From contig JADJMI010000001.1 of NCBI GenBank assembly GCA_016709665.1, positions 620,001 through 684,000 of the forward strand: 64,000 nucleotides of DNA. Reading direction: 5' to 3'. The notes under the pieces are model-generated. The model worked only from the letters and a program-made list of their open reading frames with translations, was not told the origin of the DNA and searched no databases. Numbering within the stretch: position 1 is the first letter of the stretch; the number at the start of each line of letters is the position of its first letter. Of the stretch, positions 1-9,035 are shown piece by piece. The translations under genes were made by a program, and so were the position numbers. The DNA comes from Betaproteobacteria bacterium. Lineage in GTDB: Bacteria; Pseudomonadota; Gammaproteobacteria; Burkholderiales; Usitatibacteraceae.

Positions 1-683
1 TCGTCGCCGCGACCATCGCGCTCTCGGTGGGCATCCCGCTCGGGGTCTACACCGGCCTCAACCGCAACAGCTGGCTCTCGCGCGTCTTCCTCACGGTCTC
101 GCTCATCGGCGTGTCGCTGCCCACCTTCCTCATCGGCATCTTCCTCATCCTCATCTTCGCGGTGTGGCTGGGGTGGCTGCCCTCCTTCGGCCGCGGCGAC
201 ACCACGATGATCGGCGCCTGGTCCACGGGGTTCCTCACGACGACGGGCCTGAAGGCCCTGATCCTGCCGTCCATCACGCTCGGGCTCTTCCAGCTCACGC
301 TCATCATGCGGCTCGTGAGGAGCGAGATGCTCGAGGTGCTGCGCACGGACTACATCAAGTTCGCCCGCGCCCGCGGCCTCACCAACCGCGCCATCCACTT
401 CGGCCACGCGCTCAAGAACACGCTGGTGCCCGTCATCACCATCACCGGGTTGCAGCTGGGCGCCATCATCGCCTTCGCGATCATCACCGAGACGGTTTTC
501 CAGTGGCCGGGGATGGGCCTGCTCTTCATCCAGGCGGTGCAGTTCGCCGACATCCCGGTGATGGCCGCGTACCTGTGCCTCATCGGCCTCATCTTCGTGG
601 TGATCAACCTCGTGGTGGACCTGCTCTACTACTTCGTCGACCCGCGGCTTCGCGTCGACCATTCCGCGGCCGGGGGCCACTGA
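1..683 (+). CDS. ABC transporter permease, DppB/OppB type (5' partial)
   Basis: Inner-membrane permease of a peptide/nickel/opine-type ABC importer. The reading frame is open from base 3, so the N-terminus lies outside the window. What is visible is the C-terminal two thirds: several hydrophobic helices and the EAA loop (EVLRTDYIKFARARGL) that docks the ATPase, followed by the family's typical TETVFQWPGMG stretch. The stop TGA shares its A with the ATG of the next permease gene, so the two are translationally coupled. The four-gene B-C-D-F order is typical of dipeptide or oligopeptide importers; the binding protein gene is probably upstream, outside the window. The substrate cannot be told from sequence. 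Confidence 0.93.
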   Translation, partial: VAATIALSVGIPLGVYTGLNRNSWLSRVFLTVSLIGVSLPTFLIGIFLILIFAVWLGWLPSFGRGDTTMIGAWSTGFLTTTGLKALILPSITLGLFQLTLIMRLVRSEMLEVLRTDYIKFARARGLTNRAIHFGHALKNTLVPVITITGLQLGAIIAFAIITETVFQWPGMGLLFIQAVQFADIPVMAAYLCLIGLIFVVINLVVDLLYYFVDPRLRVDHSAAGGH

Positions 684-1594
684 TGGACGCGATCCGCAGG
701 TTCCTGGACGGCGACGTCTTCCACAGCTTCAAGCGCTCGCCGATCGTGATCGTGTCGGCCGCGGTGGCGCTCACCTGCATCGTCGCGGCCGTGGGCGCGG
801 GCTTCATCGCCCCGCACAACCCCTTCGACCTGAAGACGCTCAACCTGCTCGACGCCTTCACGCCCCCGGCGTGGACGGAGCGCGGCAACCCCACCTACCT
901 GCTCGGCACGGACGACCAGGGCCGCGACGTGCTCTCGGCCATCATGTACGGCTCGCGCGTGTCGCTGCTCGTGGGGCTGTGCGCGGTCGTGCTCGCGATG
1001 TTCATCGGCGTGACGCTCGGCCTCATCTCGGGCTACGTGGGCGGCAAGGTGGACGCGTTCATCATGCGCGTGGCCGACGTGCAGCTGTCCTTCCCGTCGA
1101 TCCTCATCGCGCTGCTCATCGACGGCGTGGCGCGCGTGGCCCTGCCCAAGGAGGCCCACGACTCGGCCGCCATCTACGTGCTGGTGCTCGCGATCGCCGC
1201 TTCCGGCTGGGTGCAGTACGCCCGGACGGTGCGCGGTTCCACCCTCGTCGAGCGCAACAAGGAATACGTGCAGGCCGCGCGCGTCATCGGCCGCCACCCG
1301 GTCGCCATCATGTTCACGCACGTTCTGCCCAACGTCACGGGCCCGGTGCTCGTGCTCGCCACGCTGCACATCGGCACGGCCATCATCACGGAAGCCACGC
1401 TGTCCTTCCTGGGCGTCGGCGTGCCGCCCACCCAGCCCTCGCTCGGCACCCTCATCCGCATCGGCAACGACTTCCTGTTCTCCGGGGAATGGTGGATCAC
1501 CGTCTTCCCGGGCGCCTGGCTCGTGATGATGGTGCTCGCGATCAACCTGCTGGGCGACTGGCTGCGCGACGCCCTCAACCCGAAGCTGCGCTAG
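683..1594 (+). CDS. ABC transporter permease, DppC/OppC type
   Basis: Second membrane subunit of the importer, 303 aa. I chose the ATG at 683 (MDAIRRFLDG), which overlaps the previous stop by one base; the longer frame upstream is a shadow. It has the N-terminal OppC-type helix (around residues 19-42), the LLGTDDQGRDVLSAIMYGSR signature of the DppC family, and the EAA loop NKEYVQAARVIGRHP that contacts the ATPase. Five to six transmembrane segments are visible. It pairs with the partial DppB-like protein and with the ATPases at 2822 and 3830. Confidence 0.95.
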   Translation: MDAIRRFLDGDVFHSFKRSPIVIVSAAVALTCIVAAVGAGFIAPHNPFDLKTLNLLDAFTPPAWTERGNPTYLLGTDDQGRDVLSAIMYGSRVSLLVGLCAVVLAMFIGVTLGLISGYVGGKVDAFIMRVADVQLSFPSILIALLIDGVARVALPKEAHDSAAIYVLVLAIAASGWVQYARTVRGSTLVERNKEYVQAARVIGRHPVAIMFTHVLPNVTGPVLVLATLHIGTAIITEATLSFLGVGVPPTQPSLGTLIRIGNDFLFSGEWWITVFPGAWLVMMVLAINLLGDWLRDALNPKLR

Positions 1595-1604
1595 GAAGAT
1601 CCCC

Positions 1605-2009
1605 ATGAAGCGACTGCTCGCCGCATTCCTTCTCGTCCTGCCCTTCGCGGCCGCGGCCGGTCCGTACGACCAGCCCTGGTCGATCGTCACCACCGACACG
1701 CGCCCTTCGTCGGACCCGAACCTGCGCCCCGTCATCGTGAACCGCGTGGATGGCGAGACCGTCATGAGCCGCACGCCGGCCGTGATCGCGCCGGGCAGGC
1801 ACCAGGTCACCGTGGACCTGCCGCCCCGCAAGGGCTTCAAGGTCGCCACGCAGGAGACCTTCGAGCTGCTCGCGAGCCCCTGCATGCGCTACTACGTCGC
1901 CGCGAAGCTCGACACTTCCGTCGGCCAGGAATGGAAGGCCGTCATCCGCTCGAGCGAGCTCATCGGCGAATGCGCGTCGAAGTTCAAGACCGGCAAGCCG
2001 GCCTCATGA
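1605..2009 (+). CDS. Small secreted protein of unknown function, paralogue A
   Basis: 134 aa with a clear signal peptide (MKRLLAAFLLVLPFAAAA) and a predicted mature start at about AGPYDQP. I do not recognise the family. It is a paralogue of the protein at 2415: both share the mature start AGPYDQP, a central VDG segment, a PG turn followed by beta-strand-like alternation, a Cys followed by (R)Y-V-A, a G-x-x-W-K motif and a C-terminal I-G-E-C-x-x-K-F-K. The two conserved Cys could form a disulfide. It lies 10 bp after the permease gene and overlaps ridA, so it is probably expressed with the transporter. A periplasmic role is inference. Confidence 0.85.
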   Translation: MKRLLAAFLLVLPFAAAAGPYDQPWSIVTTDTRPSSDPNLRPVIVNRVDGETVMSRTPAVIAPGRHQVTVDLPPRKGFKVATQETFELLASPCMRYYVAAKLDTSVGQEWKAVIRSSELIGECASKFKTGKPAS

Positions 2010-2410
2010 GCGCCCCCGCCCGCCACAACTTCTCGAGCGGCGCCCCCTGGGAGCCCGTCGTGGGCTACTCGCGCGCCGTGCGCTGCGGGCCGAACATCTG
2101 GGTCGCCGGCACCACGGCCACCGACGCGGACGGCACCCTCGTGGGCAGGGGCGACGCGCGCGCCCAGGCCCTGCAGGCGATCGCCAACATCGCGAAGGCG
2201 CTGGAACGCGCCGGCGCCTCGCTCGAGCACGTCGTCCGCACGCGCATCTACGTGACGGACATCGCCCGGTGGGAGGAAGTCGGCCGCGCCCACGGCGAGA
2301 TTTTCGGTAACGTGCGGCCGGCCTGCACGATGGTAGAAGTGAAGGGCCTCGTCGACCCGGACATGCTGGTCGAGATCGAGGCAGACGCCTATTGCCCCCA
2401 CAAGGAGTAA
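2006..2410 (+). CDS. RidA family protein (YjgF/YER057c/UK114)
   Basis: 134 aa, start ATG at 2006 overlapping the previous stop (ATGA). RidA-family proteins hydrolyse reactive enamine/imine intermediates made by PLP enzymes or have related deaminase activities; they are small cytosolic trimers. The family core is visible: VAGTTATDADGTLVG, ALERAGASLEHVVRTRIYVTD (the Arg of TRIYVTD corresponds to the conserved substrate-binding Arg), and the C-terminal RPACTMVEV with GLVDPDMLVEIEA. Its place inside a peptide-transporter operon between two secreted paralogues suggests a catabolic rather than housekeeping role, but that is inference. Confidence 0.92.
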   Translation: MSAPARHNFSSGAPWEPVVGYSRAVRCGPNIWVAGTTATDADGTLVGRGDARAQALQAIANIAKALERAGASLEHVVRTRIYVTDIARWEEVGRAHGEIFGNVRPACTMVEVKGLVDPDMLVEIEADAYCPHKE

Positions 2411-2414
2411 GCCC

Positions 2415-2821
2415 ATGAAAACGACGCTTCTCGCCGCCCTCGCCCTCACCGCCGCCGGCCTCGCCCAGGCCGGGCCCTACGACCAGCCCTATGCCCTGGT
2501 CGAAAGCGGCGACAACTCCGAAACCCGCAAGGAATCGCGGGTGTCGATCACGAAGGTCGACGGCAAGAGCACGCGCAGCACGACGCGCCGCACGGACCCG
2601 ATCGAACCCGGCAAGCGGATGATCACGCTGCATTTCGAATCGGCCCGCGGCAAGTTCCGTCCCGAGTACCTGGACCTGCAGATGGACCTCGAGGCCTGCA
2701 CCCGCTACCGCGTCGTCGCCCAGTACGAGGTGAAGACCGGCCCGGACTGGAAGCCCAAGGTGTATTCCGAGCCCATCGGCGAATGCGTGAAGAAGTTCAA
2801 GAAGAAGGACGCCGCCGCCAA

Positions 2822-2825
<4 letters not shown>
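2415..2825 (+). CDS. Small secreted protein of unknown function, paralogue B
   Basis: 136 aa with a signal peptide (MKTTLLAALALTAAGLAQA) and mature start AGPYDQPYAL. It is homologous to the protein at 1605: shared mature N-terminus, VDG, PIEPG, a conserved Cys before RYRVVA, WKP, and the ending IGECVKKFKKK. The C-terminus is Lys-rich. A good ribosome binding site (AAGGAG) precedes the ATG. Its stop overlaps the GTG start of the next gene. Function unknown; the pair flanks ridA and appears to be part of the transporter operon. Confidence 0.85.
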
Positions 2826-3823
<998 letters not shown>

Positions 3824-3829
3824 ACACAG

Positions 3830-4888
3830 ATGGGTATCGATAGCGTGGCTAGCGTGGCCGTGGTGAAGCCTGACCAGACCTCCAAGGTCCTCCTGGAGGT
3901 GAAGGACCTCGCGCGCAACTTCGACGTATCGAAGCCGTGGCTCAACCGCGTTCTCGAGGGTGCGCCGCGGGTGCTGCTGAAGGCGGTGGACGGCGTGTCG
4001 TTCACGATCGACCGCGGCGAGACGCTCTCGCTCGTGGGCGAATCGGGCTGCGGCAAGTCGACGGTGGCGCGGCTCATCTGCGGCCTGTACGCCCCCTCGC
4101 GCGGCGAGGTGGTGTTCGACGGCGTGGACATGGCGAGGATCGCGCAGCGAAAGGAGATGCTGCGCATGCGCCGGCGTTTCCAGATGATCTTCCAGGACCC
4201 GTACGCCAGCCTCAACCCGCGCTGGCGCGTGGGCAGGATCATCGCCGAGCCCATCCGCCAGCACGGCATCCTCACGGACGAGAAGGCCATCGCGAGGCGC
4301 GTGGGCGAGCTGCTGGAGGACGTGCGCCTCTCGCCCCTCGACGCCGAGAAGTTCCCCCACGAGTTCTCCGGCGGCCAGCGCCAGCGCATCTCCATCGCGC
4401 GCGCGCTTTCGTCCAATCCCGAGTTCCTCGTGTGCGACGAGCCCACGAGCGCGCTCGACGTGTCGGTGCAGGCGCAGATCCTCAACCTCATGAAGGACCT
4501 GCAGCGCGAGCACGGCCTCACCTACCTGTTCATCTCGCACAACCTCGCGGTGGTCTCGCACATCTCGAACCGCGTGGGGGTGATGTACCTGGGGCGCATC
4601 GTCGAGATCGCCCCCACGCGCACCCTCTTCACGCGGCCCCTGCACCCCTACACGCAGATGCTCGAGAGCGCGATCCCCGACATCACGATGAGCGGCAAGG
4701 CGAGGACGCCCGTCGCGGGCGAGGTGCCCAACCCGCTCGATCCGCCCACGGGCTGCGCCTTTCACCCGCGCTGCCCGCACGCCGACGACCGCTGCAAGGC
4801 CGAGCGCCCCGAGCTCGTCGAATTCGAGGGCGCGCAGGTGGCCTGCCATGCCGTCGCGCAAAGGCGCATTCCCGTTCGCGTCGCCTGA
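3830..4888 (+). CDS. ABC transporter ATP-binding protein, DppF/OppF type
   Basis: Second ATPase of the importer, up to 352 aa. Motifs: Walker A GESGCGKS, Q-loop FQDPYASLNP, signature FSGGQRQR, Walker B LVCDEPTSALD, switch ISHNLAVV, and the C-terminal CAFHPRCPHADDRC. The annotated ATG lies in the interspersed repeat and the first ~12 residues look unlike the family; the domain proper begins near KVLLEVKDL, so an in-frame GTG further in (for example just before KPDQTSK) could be the true start. Completes the B-C-D-F set. Confidence 0.93.
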   Translation: MGIDSVASVAVVKPDQTSKVLLEVKDLARNFDVSKPWLNRVLEGAPRVLLKAVDGVSFTIDRGETLSLVGESGCGKSTVARLICGLYAPSRGEVVFDGVDMARIAQRKEMLRMRRRFQMIFQDPYASLNPRWRVGRIIAEPIRQHGILTDEKAIARRVGELLEDVRLSPLDAEKFPHEFSGGQRQRISIARALSSNPEFLVCDEPTSALDVSVQAQILNLMKDLQREHGLTYLFISHNLAVVSHISNRVGVMYLGRIVEIAPTRTLFTRPLHPYTQMLESAIPDITMSGKARTPVAGEVPNPLDPPTGCAFHPRCPHADDRCKAERPELVEFEGAQVACHAVAQRRIPVRVA

Positions 4889-5036
4889 AGGCGGCGGGGC
4901 CATTGCGGAATCGATTGACGCGAGTCAACGCGACGGCCGGATGCGGGCGCAGGCTGGTTTTGGGGAACTCCGCGATCCGCGCAGGGGTCCGACAGGTCCC
5001 ACCGCACTTTCCCCGACGCACCTGAAGGAGGCACCC

Positions 5037-5366
5037 ATGACGCAAGCCACCCAAGCAGTCACCCGCGAGAAGTTGCTCCAGGACTTCAACGCCGTCGTCG
5101 CCGAAACCGAGCAACTGCTGAAGGACGCCGCCTCGGCAGGCGGCGACAAGGCGAACGCGATCCGCAGCGACATCGAGGTGAAGCTGCGCAATGCCCGCGA
5201 GAAGCTCACCGAGCTCGAGCACGCGGCCGTCGAGAAATCGAAGGCCGCCGCCCAGGCGACGGACACCTACGTGCACGAGAAGCCCTGGCAGGCGATCGGC
5301 ATCACCGCCGGGGTGAGCGTGCTGGTGGGCATCACCATCGGCCTGCTGCTCAACCGCCACCGCTAG
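5037..5366 (+). CDS. DUF883 family protein (ElaB/YqjD-like)
   Basis: 109 aa, ATG at 5037 after a strong AAGGAGG. The family comprises tail-anchored inner-membrane proteins that in E. coli bind ribosomes in stationary phase. The N-terminal two thirds is a charged amphipathic helix region (LLQDFNAVVAETEQLLKDAA) and the C-terminus is a single glycine-rich membrane helix (GITAGVSVLVGITIGLLL) ending NRHR, preceded by the conserved VHEKPWQAIG. It is followed closely by YqjE-like and small partner genes, as in the yqjD-yqjE-yqjK order of enterobacteria. Confidence 0.93.
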   Translation: MTQATQAVTREKLLQDFNAVVAETEQLLKDAASAGGDKANAIRSDIEVKLRNAREKLTELEHAAVEKSKAAAQATDTYVHEKPWQAIGITAGVSVLVGITIGLLLNRHR

Positions 5367-5382
5367 GCGAGGCAGCCGCTCC

Positions 5383-5781
5383 GTGACGCCCGGACCGAGT
5401 GACGAAGGACCCGCCGGCGCCCTCCGGGCGCTGGGCGCGGACCTCGCGTCGCTCCTTCGCGTGCGCGCGGAGCTCCTCGGCGTCGAGCTCGAGGAAGGCA
5501 ACGCGCGGCGCAAGCGCCTGCTCGTCCTGGGTGGCGTGGCCGTGCTCTTCGGCGCGGTGACGCTCCAGCTGGTCGCGCTCCTGGTCCTCGCCCTCTTCTG
5601 GGACACCCATCGCGTGGCCGCTGCCGTGGGCGTGACGATCGTCTACGGCGGCGTGGCGGCCTGGGCATTCGCGGCCTTCCGCGAGATCGCCCGGAACACC
5701 CCGCCGCCCTTCAGCGCGACGCTGGCCGAATTCCGCAAGGACCTCGAAATGCTCCGGGGGAGCGATGACCCGCCCGACTGA
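5383..5781 (+). CDS. Phage holin-like superfamily III protein (YqjE-like)
   Basis: 132 aa from a GTG start at 5383. Two hydrophobic helices (about residues 47-73 and 79-100) are separated by a short loop; the N-terminal cytoplasmic part is acidic/basic helix (RVRAELLGVELEEGNARRKR), typical of the Pfam Phage_holin_3_6/YqjE group. Despite the name there is no sign of phage genes nearby. It sits between the DUF883 gene and a small basic protein gene that it overlaps by 17 bp. Role in envelope stress is inferred from the enterobacterial operon. Confidence 0.88.
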   Translation: MTPGPSDEGPAGALRALGADLASLLRVRAELLGVELEEGNARRKRLLVLGGVAVLFGAVTLQLVALLVLALFWDTHRVAAAVGVTIVYGGVAAWAFAAFREIARNTPPPFSATLAEFRKDLEMLRGSDDPPD

Positions 5782-6082
5782 GGACTTCGAGGCCCGCAAG
5801 CAACTGCTCGTCGCGCGCTCCGCGCTGGGCCGCCTGCGCCTGCGGCACGATGCGGCGCGGCTGCGCGAGAGCCTCACCCCCGGGCAGGTGGGCGCCGCCC
5901 TCGTGAAATCCCCGGCCGCGCGCTCGGCGGCTTTCCTGCTGGCCATCGAGGTCGCCGGCCCGAATCGCATCGCGCGGCTGCTGTCGTTCGCGAGCCACGC
6001 CCTGTCCCTCGCGAGGATGGCCGGCGTCGCCCTCGCCTGGCTCAAGGAGCCGCCGCGCCCGTCCGAGCCGCCCGCGCCTTGA
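5765..6082 (+). CDS. Small hypothetical protein, YqjK-like position
   Basis: 105 aa, ATG at 5765 inside the end of the previous gene. An N-terminal Arg-rich helix (LLVARSALGRLRLRHDAARLR) is followed by a weakly hydrophobic segment and a Pro-rich tail. Similarity to a named family is not clear to me; by position and composition it corresponds to YqjK of the enterobacterial yqjDEK operon. The next gene starts with TTG overlapping this stop. Confidence 0.7.
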   Translation: MTRPTEDFEARKQLLVARSALGRLRLRHDAARLRESLTPGQVGAALVKSPAARSAAFLLAIEVAGPNRIARLLSFASHALSLARMAGVALAWLKEPPRPSEPPAP

Positions 6083-7287
6083 AGCGCGAGACGCACCTCC
6101 AGCCGGCCGACGTTCACGGCCTGGGCCGCCTCGCGATCGACGCGACCCTCGGGGTCACGAACCTCGTCGAGGCCCTGCACCACAGCATCGCCCGCGTCGC
6201 GCCGCCGCTCGGCAAGCCGGGCTCCGGAAGGACGAGGGGCATCACCGGGTTCGTGTACACCGCCGTTCGCGGGGTCACGGGCTTCGTCGGCCAGGGCATC
6301 GACGCGGGGCTCGCGCGGCTCGTTCCCATGCTCGGCGCCAGGGCCCCGAGCGCCGAACGCGACGCGATGGTGTCCGCGCTGAACGGCGTGCTCGGCGACC
6401 ACCTCGAGGCGACACGCAATCCGCTCGCCATCGCGATGGGCCTTCGCCGCAGCGGCAGGGCCCTCGTCATCGAGCGCACGGCGCTCGCCGCCGCGTTGCC
6501 CGGGGCCACGCCCCGCATCGCCGTGATGGTCCACGGGCTGTGCATGAACGACCGGCAGTGGAAGCGGGGCGGCCACGACCACGGCGCCCTGCTCGCGCGC
6601 GCGGCCGGCTGCACGCCCGTGTACCTGCGCTACAACTCCGGCCTGCACGTCTCGACGAACGGTCGCGCGCTCGCGGCGATGATCGAATCGCTCGTCGACG
6701 CCTGGCCGGTGCCGGTCCGCTCGGTCGTGCTCGTGGGCCACAGCATGGGCGGCCTCGTCTCGCGCAGCGCGCTCCACTACGCCGGCGCGTCGGGCCTCGG
6801 CTGGCCCGCGAAACTCGAGGCGATGTTCTTCCTGGGCACGCCGCACCAGGGCGCGCCGCTCGAGCGCGGCGGCAACTGGGTGAACGTGCTGCTGGGCGCG
6901 AGCCCGTACACCGCGCCTTTCGCGCGCCTCGCGCGGATCCGCAGCGCCGGCATCACGGACCTGCGCCATGGCGCCGTGCGCGACGAGGAATGGACCGGGC
7001 GCGACCGATTCGCGCAGGGCCCCACCCCGAAGGACGTCCTGCCGATTCCGCGCGGCGTCCGTGCCTTCTCGCTGGCGGCGACGACCGCGGCAAGCGCGGA
7101 GGGCGCCCGGGTCCCGGGCGACGGGCTCGTGCCGCTCGCGAGCGCCCTGGGCCGCCATCGCACGAAGGCGCGCCATCTCGGCATCCCGAAGTCGCGCCAG
7201 TGGGTCGGCACGAGATTGAATCACCTCGACCTGCTTTCCAGCCGCGATGCGGGCGCGCGAATGGTGCACTGGCTCACCCACCCATAG
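6079..7287 (+). CDS. Alpha/beta hydrolase, lipase/PGAP1-like
   Basis: 402 aa from a TTG start (TTGA overlap with the previous stop). The catalytic domain begins near residue 145: strand plus oxyanion loop VMVHGLCMND, nucleophile elbow GHSMGG (Ser222), and a candidate catalytic His in NHLDLL (His382). The loop FFLGTPHQGAPLERGG is characteristic of PGAP1/triacylglycerol-lipase-like serine hydrolases. The first ~140 residues form a separate helical region with no recognised family. No signal peptide is visible. Substrate unknown; the position behind the DUF883 trio suggests a membrane or storage-lipid role. Confidence 0.85.
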   Translation: MKRETHLQPADVHGLGRLAIDATLGVTNLVEALHHSIARVAPPLGKPGSGRTRGITGFVYTAVRGVTGFVGQGIDAGLARLVPMLGARAPSAERDAMVSALNGVLGDHLEATRNPLAIAMGLRRSGRALVIERTALAAALPGATPRIAVMVHGLCMNDRQWKRGGHDHGALLARAAGCTPVYLRYNSGLHVSTNGRALAAMIESLVDAWPVPVRSVVLVGHSMGGLVSRSALHYAGASGLGWPAKLEAMFFLGTPHQGAPLERGGNWVNVLLGASPYTAPFARLARIRSAGITDLRHGAVRDEEWTGRDRFAQGPTPKDVLPIPRGVRAFSLAATTAASAEGARVPGDGLVPLASALGRHRTKARHLGIPKSRQWVGTRLNHLDLLSSRDAGARMVHWLTHP

Positions 7288-7367
7288 CGCGTATGATGGA
7301 TCGACGGGGACATCGCGGTTCTCGCGCCCGTCCGAACCCCGCGACGCGACACTTCGAGCACCCCCCC

Positions 7368-7583
7368 ATGAACTGGAACCGCATCTCGGGCAACTGGGAT
7401 CACTTCAAGCCCCTGCTCAAGAACCGCTGGAGCAGGCTGGAAGACCAGCAGCTGCGCCTCATCGCCGGCAATCGCGACAAGCTCCTGGGCAAGATCGGCG
7501 AGGCCTACGGCCTCAGCGAGGGCGAATCGGACGCGCAGCTTTCGGCCTGGCAGGATTCGCAGGACTGGCAGCCCCCGGCCTGA
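7368..7583 (+). CDS. CsbD family stress protein
   Basis: 71 aa, ATG at 7368 after a run of C. CsbD-like proteins are small, hydrophilic general-stress proteins of unknown mechanism. The sequence is typical: MNWNRISGNWDHFKP at the start, then GNRDKLLGKIGEAYG. Its last 71 bp overlap, on the opposite strand, the 3' end of the LysR-type gene. Confidence 0.9.
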   Translation: MNWNRISGNWDHFKPLLKNRWSRLEDQQLRLIAGNRDKLLGKIGEAYGLSEGESDAQLSAWQDSQDWQPPA

Positions 7584-8502
7584 CGGCCGGCGCCTCGGCG
7601 AAGCGGTCCCAGGCCGGTTTCGGCCCGAAGTGCCCCACGAGGAAGTCGACGAACGCACGCACCTTCGGCGCGACGTGCGGCGTCTGCGGATACACCGCGT
7701 AGATGCCCAGCTCCAGCGGCTTCCAGTCCGCGAGCAGCACGACGAGCTTGCCGGCCGCGATGAGCGGGCCGACATAGAAGGTCGGCAGCATCGCGACGCC
7801 CGCGCCGCGCTCGGCCGCGTCGCGCTCCAGCAGCCCGTTGTTGAGCCGGAGGTTTCCCGTCACGGGTACGCGCACGTCCTCGCCGGCCTTCGCGAAGCGC
7901 CACACGTTGCCGTTCGCCGTGAGCGTGTACACGAAGCAGTTGTGGCCGGAGAGTTCTTCCGGGGACCGGGGCGTGCCGTGCGCCGACAGGTACGCGGGCG
8001 AGGCCACGACCACCTGCCGCGAGGGCGCGAGCTTTCTCGCCACCAGCGTCGAATCCGTGAGCCGGCCGATGCGGATGGCGAGGTCGAACCCCTCGGCCAC
8101 GAGGTTCACGAAGCGGTCGTCGAGACGGATGTCGAGCGTGACGCCCGGGTGCGTGGCGAGGAACTCCGGCAGCACGCAGCCGAGCTGCAGGATGCCGAAT
8201 GCCGTGGGCGCGCTCACCACGAGCCGGCCCCGGGGCGCGCTCTGGAACCGGGCGAGGGAGGCCTGTGCCTCGTCGATGCGCTCCAGGGCGAGGCGGCTCT
8301 GCTCGAAGAGCGCGGAGCCGGCTTCCGTGAGCGCGAGCCGGCGCGTGGTGCGGTGAAGCAGCCGGGCGCCCAGCCTTTCCTCGAGCCGCGAGAGGTACTT
8401 GCTCACCACGGCCTTGGAGAGCTCGAGTTCGTCCGCCGCCTTCGTGAAACTGCCCTTCTCCACCACCTTCACGAAGACGGCGATGTCGGCCAGGTTCTCC
8501 AC
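7513..8502 (-). CDS. LysR family transcriptional regulator
   Basis: 329 aa. I chose the GTG at 8502 (MENLADIAVFVKV), the usual LTTR beginning, with a GGAGG five bases upstream; a longer frame from TTG at 8535 exists but would cover the likely operator. The winged-helix domain is at residues 1-60 (GSFTKAADELELSKAVVSKYLSRLEERLG), followed by a LysR substrate-binding domain (about 85-285). The C-terminal ~35 residues are Ala/Pro/Arg-rich and extend into the convergent csbD gene. It is divergent from the rhodanese-doxX pair, which it probably controls. Confidence 0.93.
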   Translation of the reverse strand: MENLADIAVFVKVVEKGSFTKAADELELSKAVVSKYLSRLEERLGARLLHRTTRRLALTEAGSALFEQSRLALERIDEAQASLARFQSAPRGRLVVSAPTAFGILQLGCVLPEFLATHPGVTLDIRLDDRFVNLVAEGFDLAIRIGRLTDSTLVARKLAPSRQVVVASPAYLSAHGTPRSPEELSGHNCFVYTLTANGNVWRFAKAGEDVRVPVTGNLRLNNGLLERDAAERGAGVAMLPTFYVGPLIAAGKLVVLLADWKPLELGIYAVYPQTPHVAPKVRAFVDFLVGHFGPKPAWDRFAEAPAVRPGAASPANPARPKAARPIRPR

Positions 8503-8517
8503 GGGGGCCTCCGATTG

Positions 8518-8533
8518 GTTCGAAAACGTGAAC
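8518..8533. promoter_or_regulatory. Candidate LysR-type operator GTTC-N8-GAAC
   Basis: GTTCGAAAACGTGAAC, an inverted repeat 16 bp upstream of the LysR gene start, in the 129-bp gap shared with the divergent rhodanese gene. LTTR sites typically contain T-N11-A dyads. Assignment is by position and symmetry only. Confidence 0.5.
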
Positions 8534-8631
8534 AATCATATCCCACCCGCCCGCTCGATCCGACGGGCCCGGGCGCCCACCATTCGTTCCACGCGCACTT
8601 CGCGCCCGACCACCGAACGAAAGGAAACGCC

Positions 8632-9012
8632 ATGACCTACGACTTCACCGCCGCCCGCGACCACTTCGCCGCCCGCAACGCCTTCACCACCGGCCCGCAC
8701 GAGCTCCACGCCCTCATCGAGGCCAAGGCTCCCCTGCAGGTCGTCGACGTGCGCTACCCCGCCGACTTCCGCGCCTCGCACATCCCCGGCGCCGTGAACC
8801 TGCCGAAGAACCAGTGGGATGCCCCGGCGAAACTCTCGAAGGACAAGCCCGTGTACCTCTACTGCTACAACCCGCAGTGCCACCTGGCGGCGGAAGCGGC
8901 CTCGAAGCTCGTCGCCCGGGGCTTCGCCGTGATCGAGATGGAAGGCGGCTTCTCCGCGTGGGAAGCCTTCGGACAACCCGTGGTGACCTCGGCCCCGGCC
9001 GCGGCCGCCTGA
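8632..9012 (+). CDS. Rhodanese-like domain protein
   Basis: 126 aa single-domain sulfurtransferase-like protein, ATG at 8632 after AAAGGAAA. The rhodanese fold elements are visible: VVDVRYPADFRASHIPGAVNLP and the active loop YCYNPQCH, with Cys78 as the candidate catalytic residue, then GFAVIEMEGGFSAW. A second Cys (83) follows in the loop. It forms a two-gene unit with the DoxX-like membrane protein, divergent from the LysR gene; such pairs are often linked to thiosulfate or electrophile stress, but the substrate is unknown. Confidence 0.92.
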   Translation: MTYDFTAARDHFAARNAFTTGPHELHALIEAKAPLQVVDVRYPADFRASHIPGAVNLPKNQWDAPAKLSKDKPVYLYCYNPQCHLAAEAASKLVARGFAVIEMEGGFSAWEAFGQPVVTSAPAAAA

Positions 9013-9035
9013 ACGCTAGTCGAAAGGAGAAGACC

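Noticed and set aside
4915..4928. Small TTGAC-GCGA-GTCAA hairpin after the dppF-like gene
   Set aside because: Only a 5-bp stem with no U-run; too weak to call as terminator or operator.
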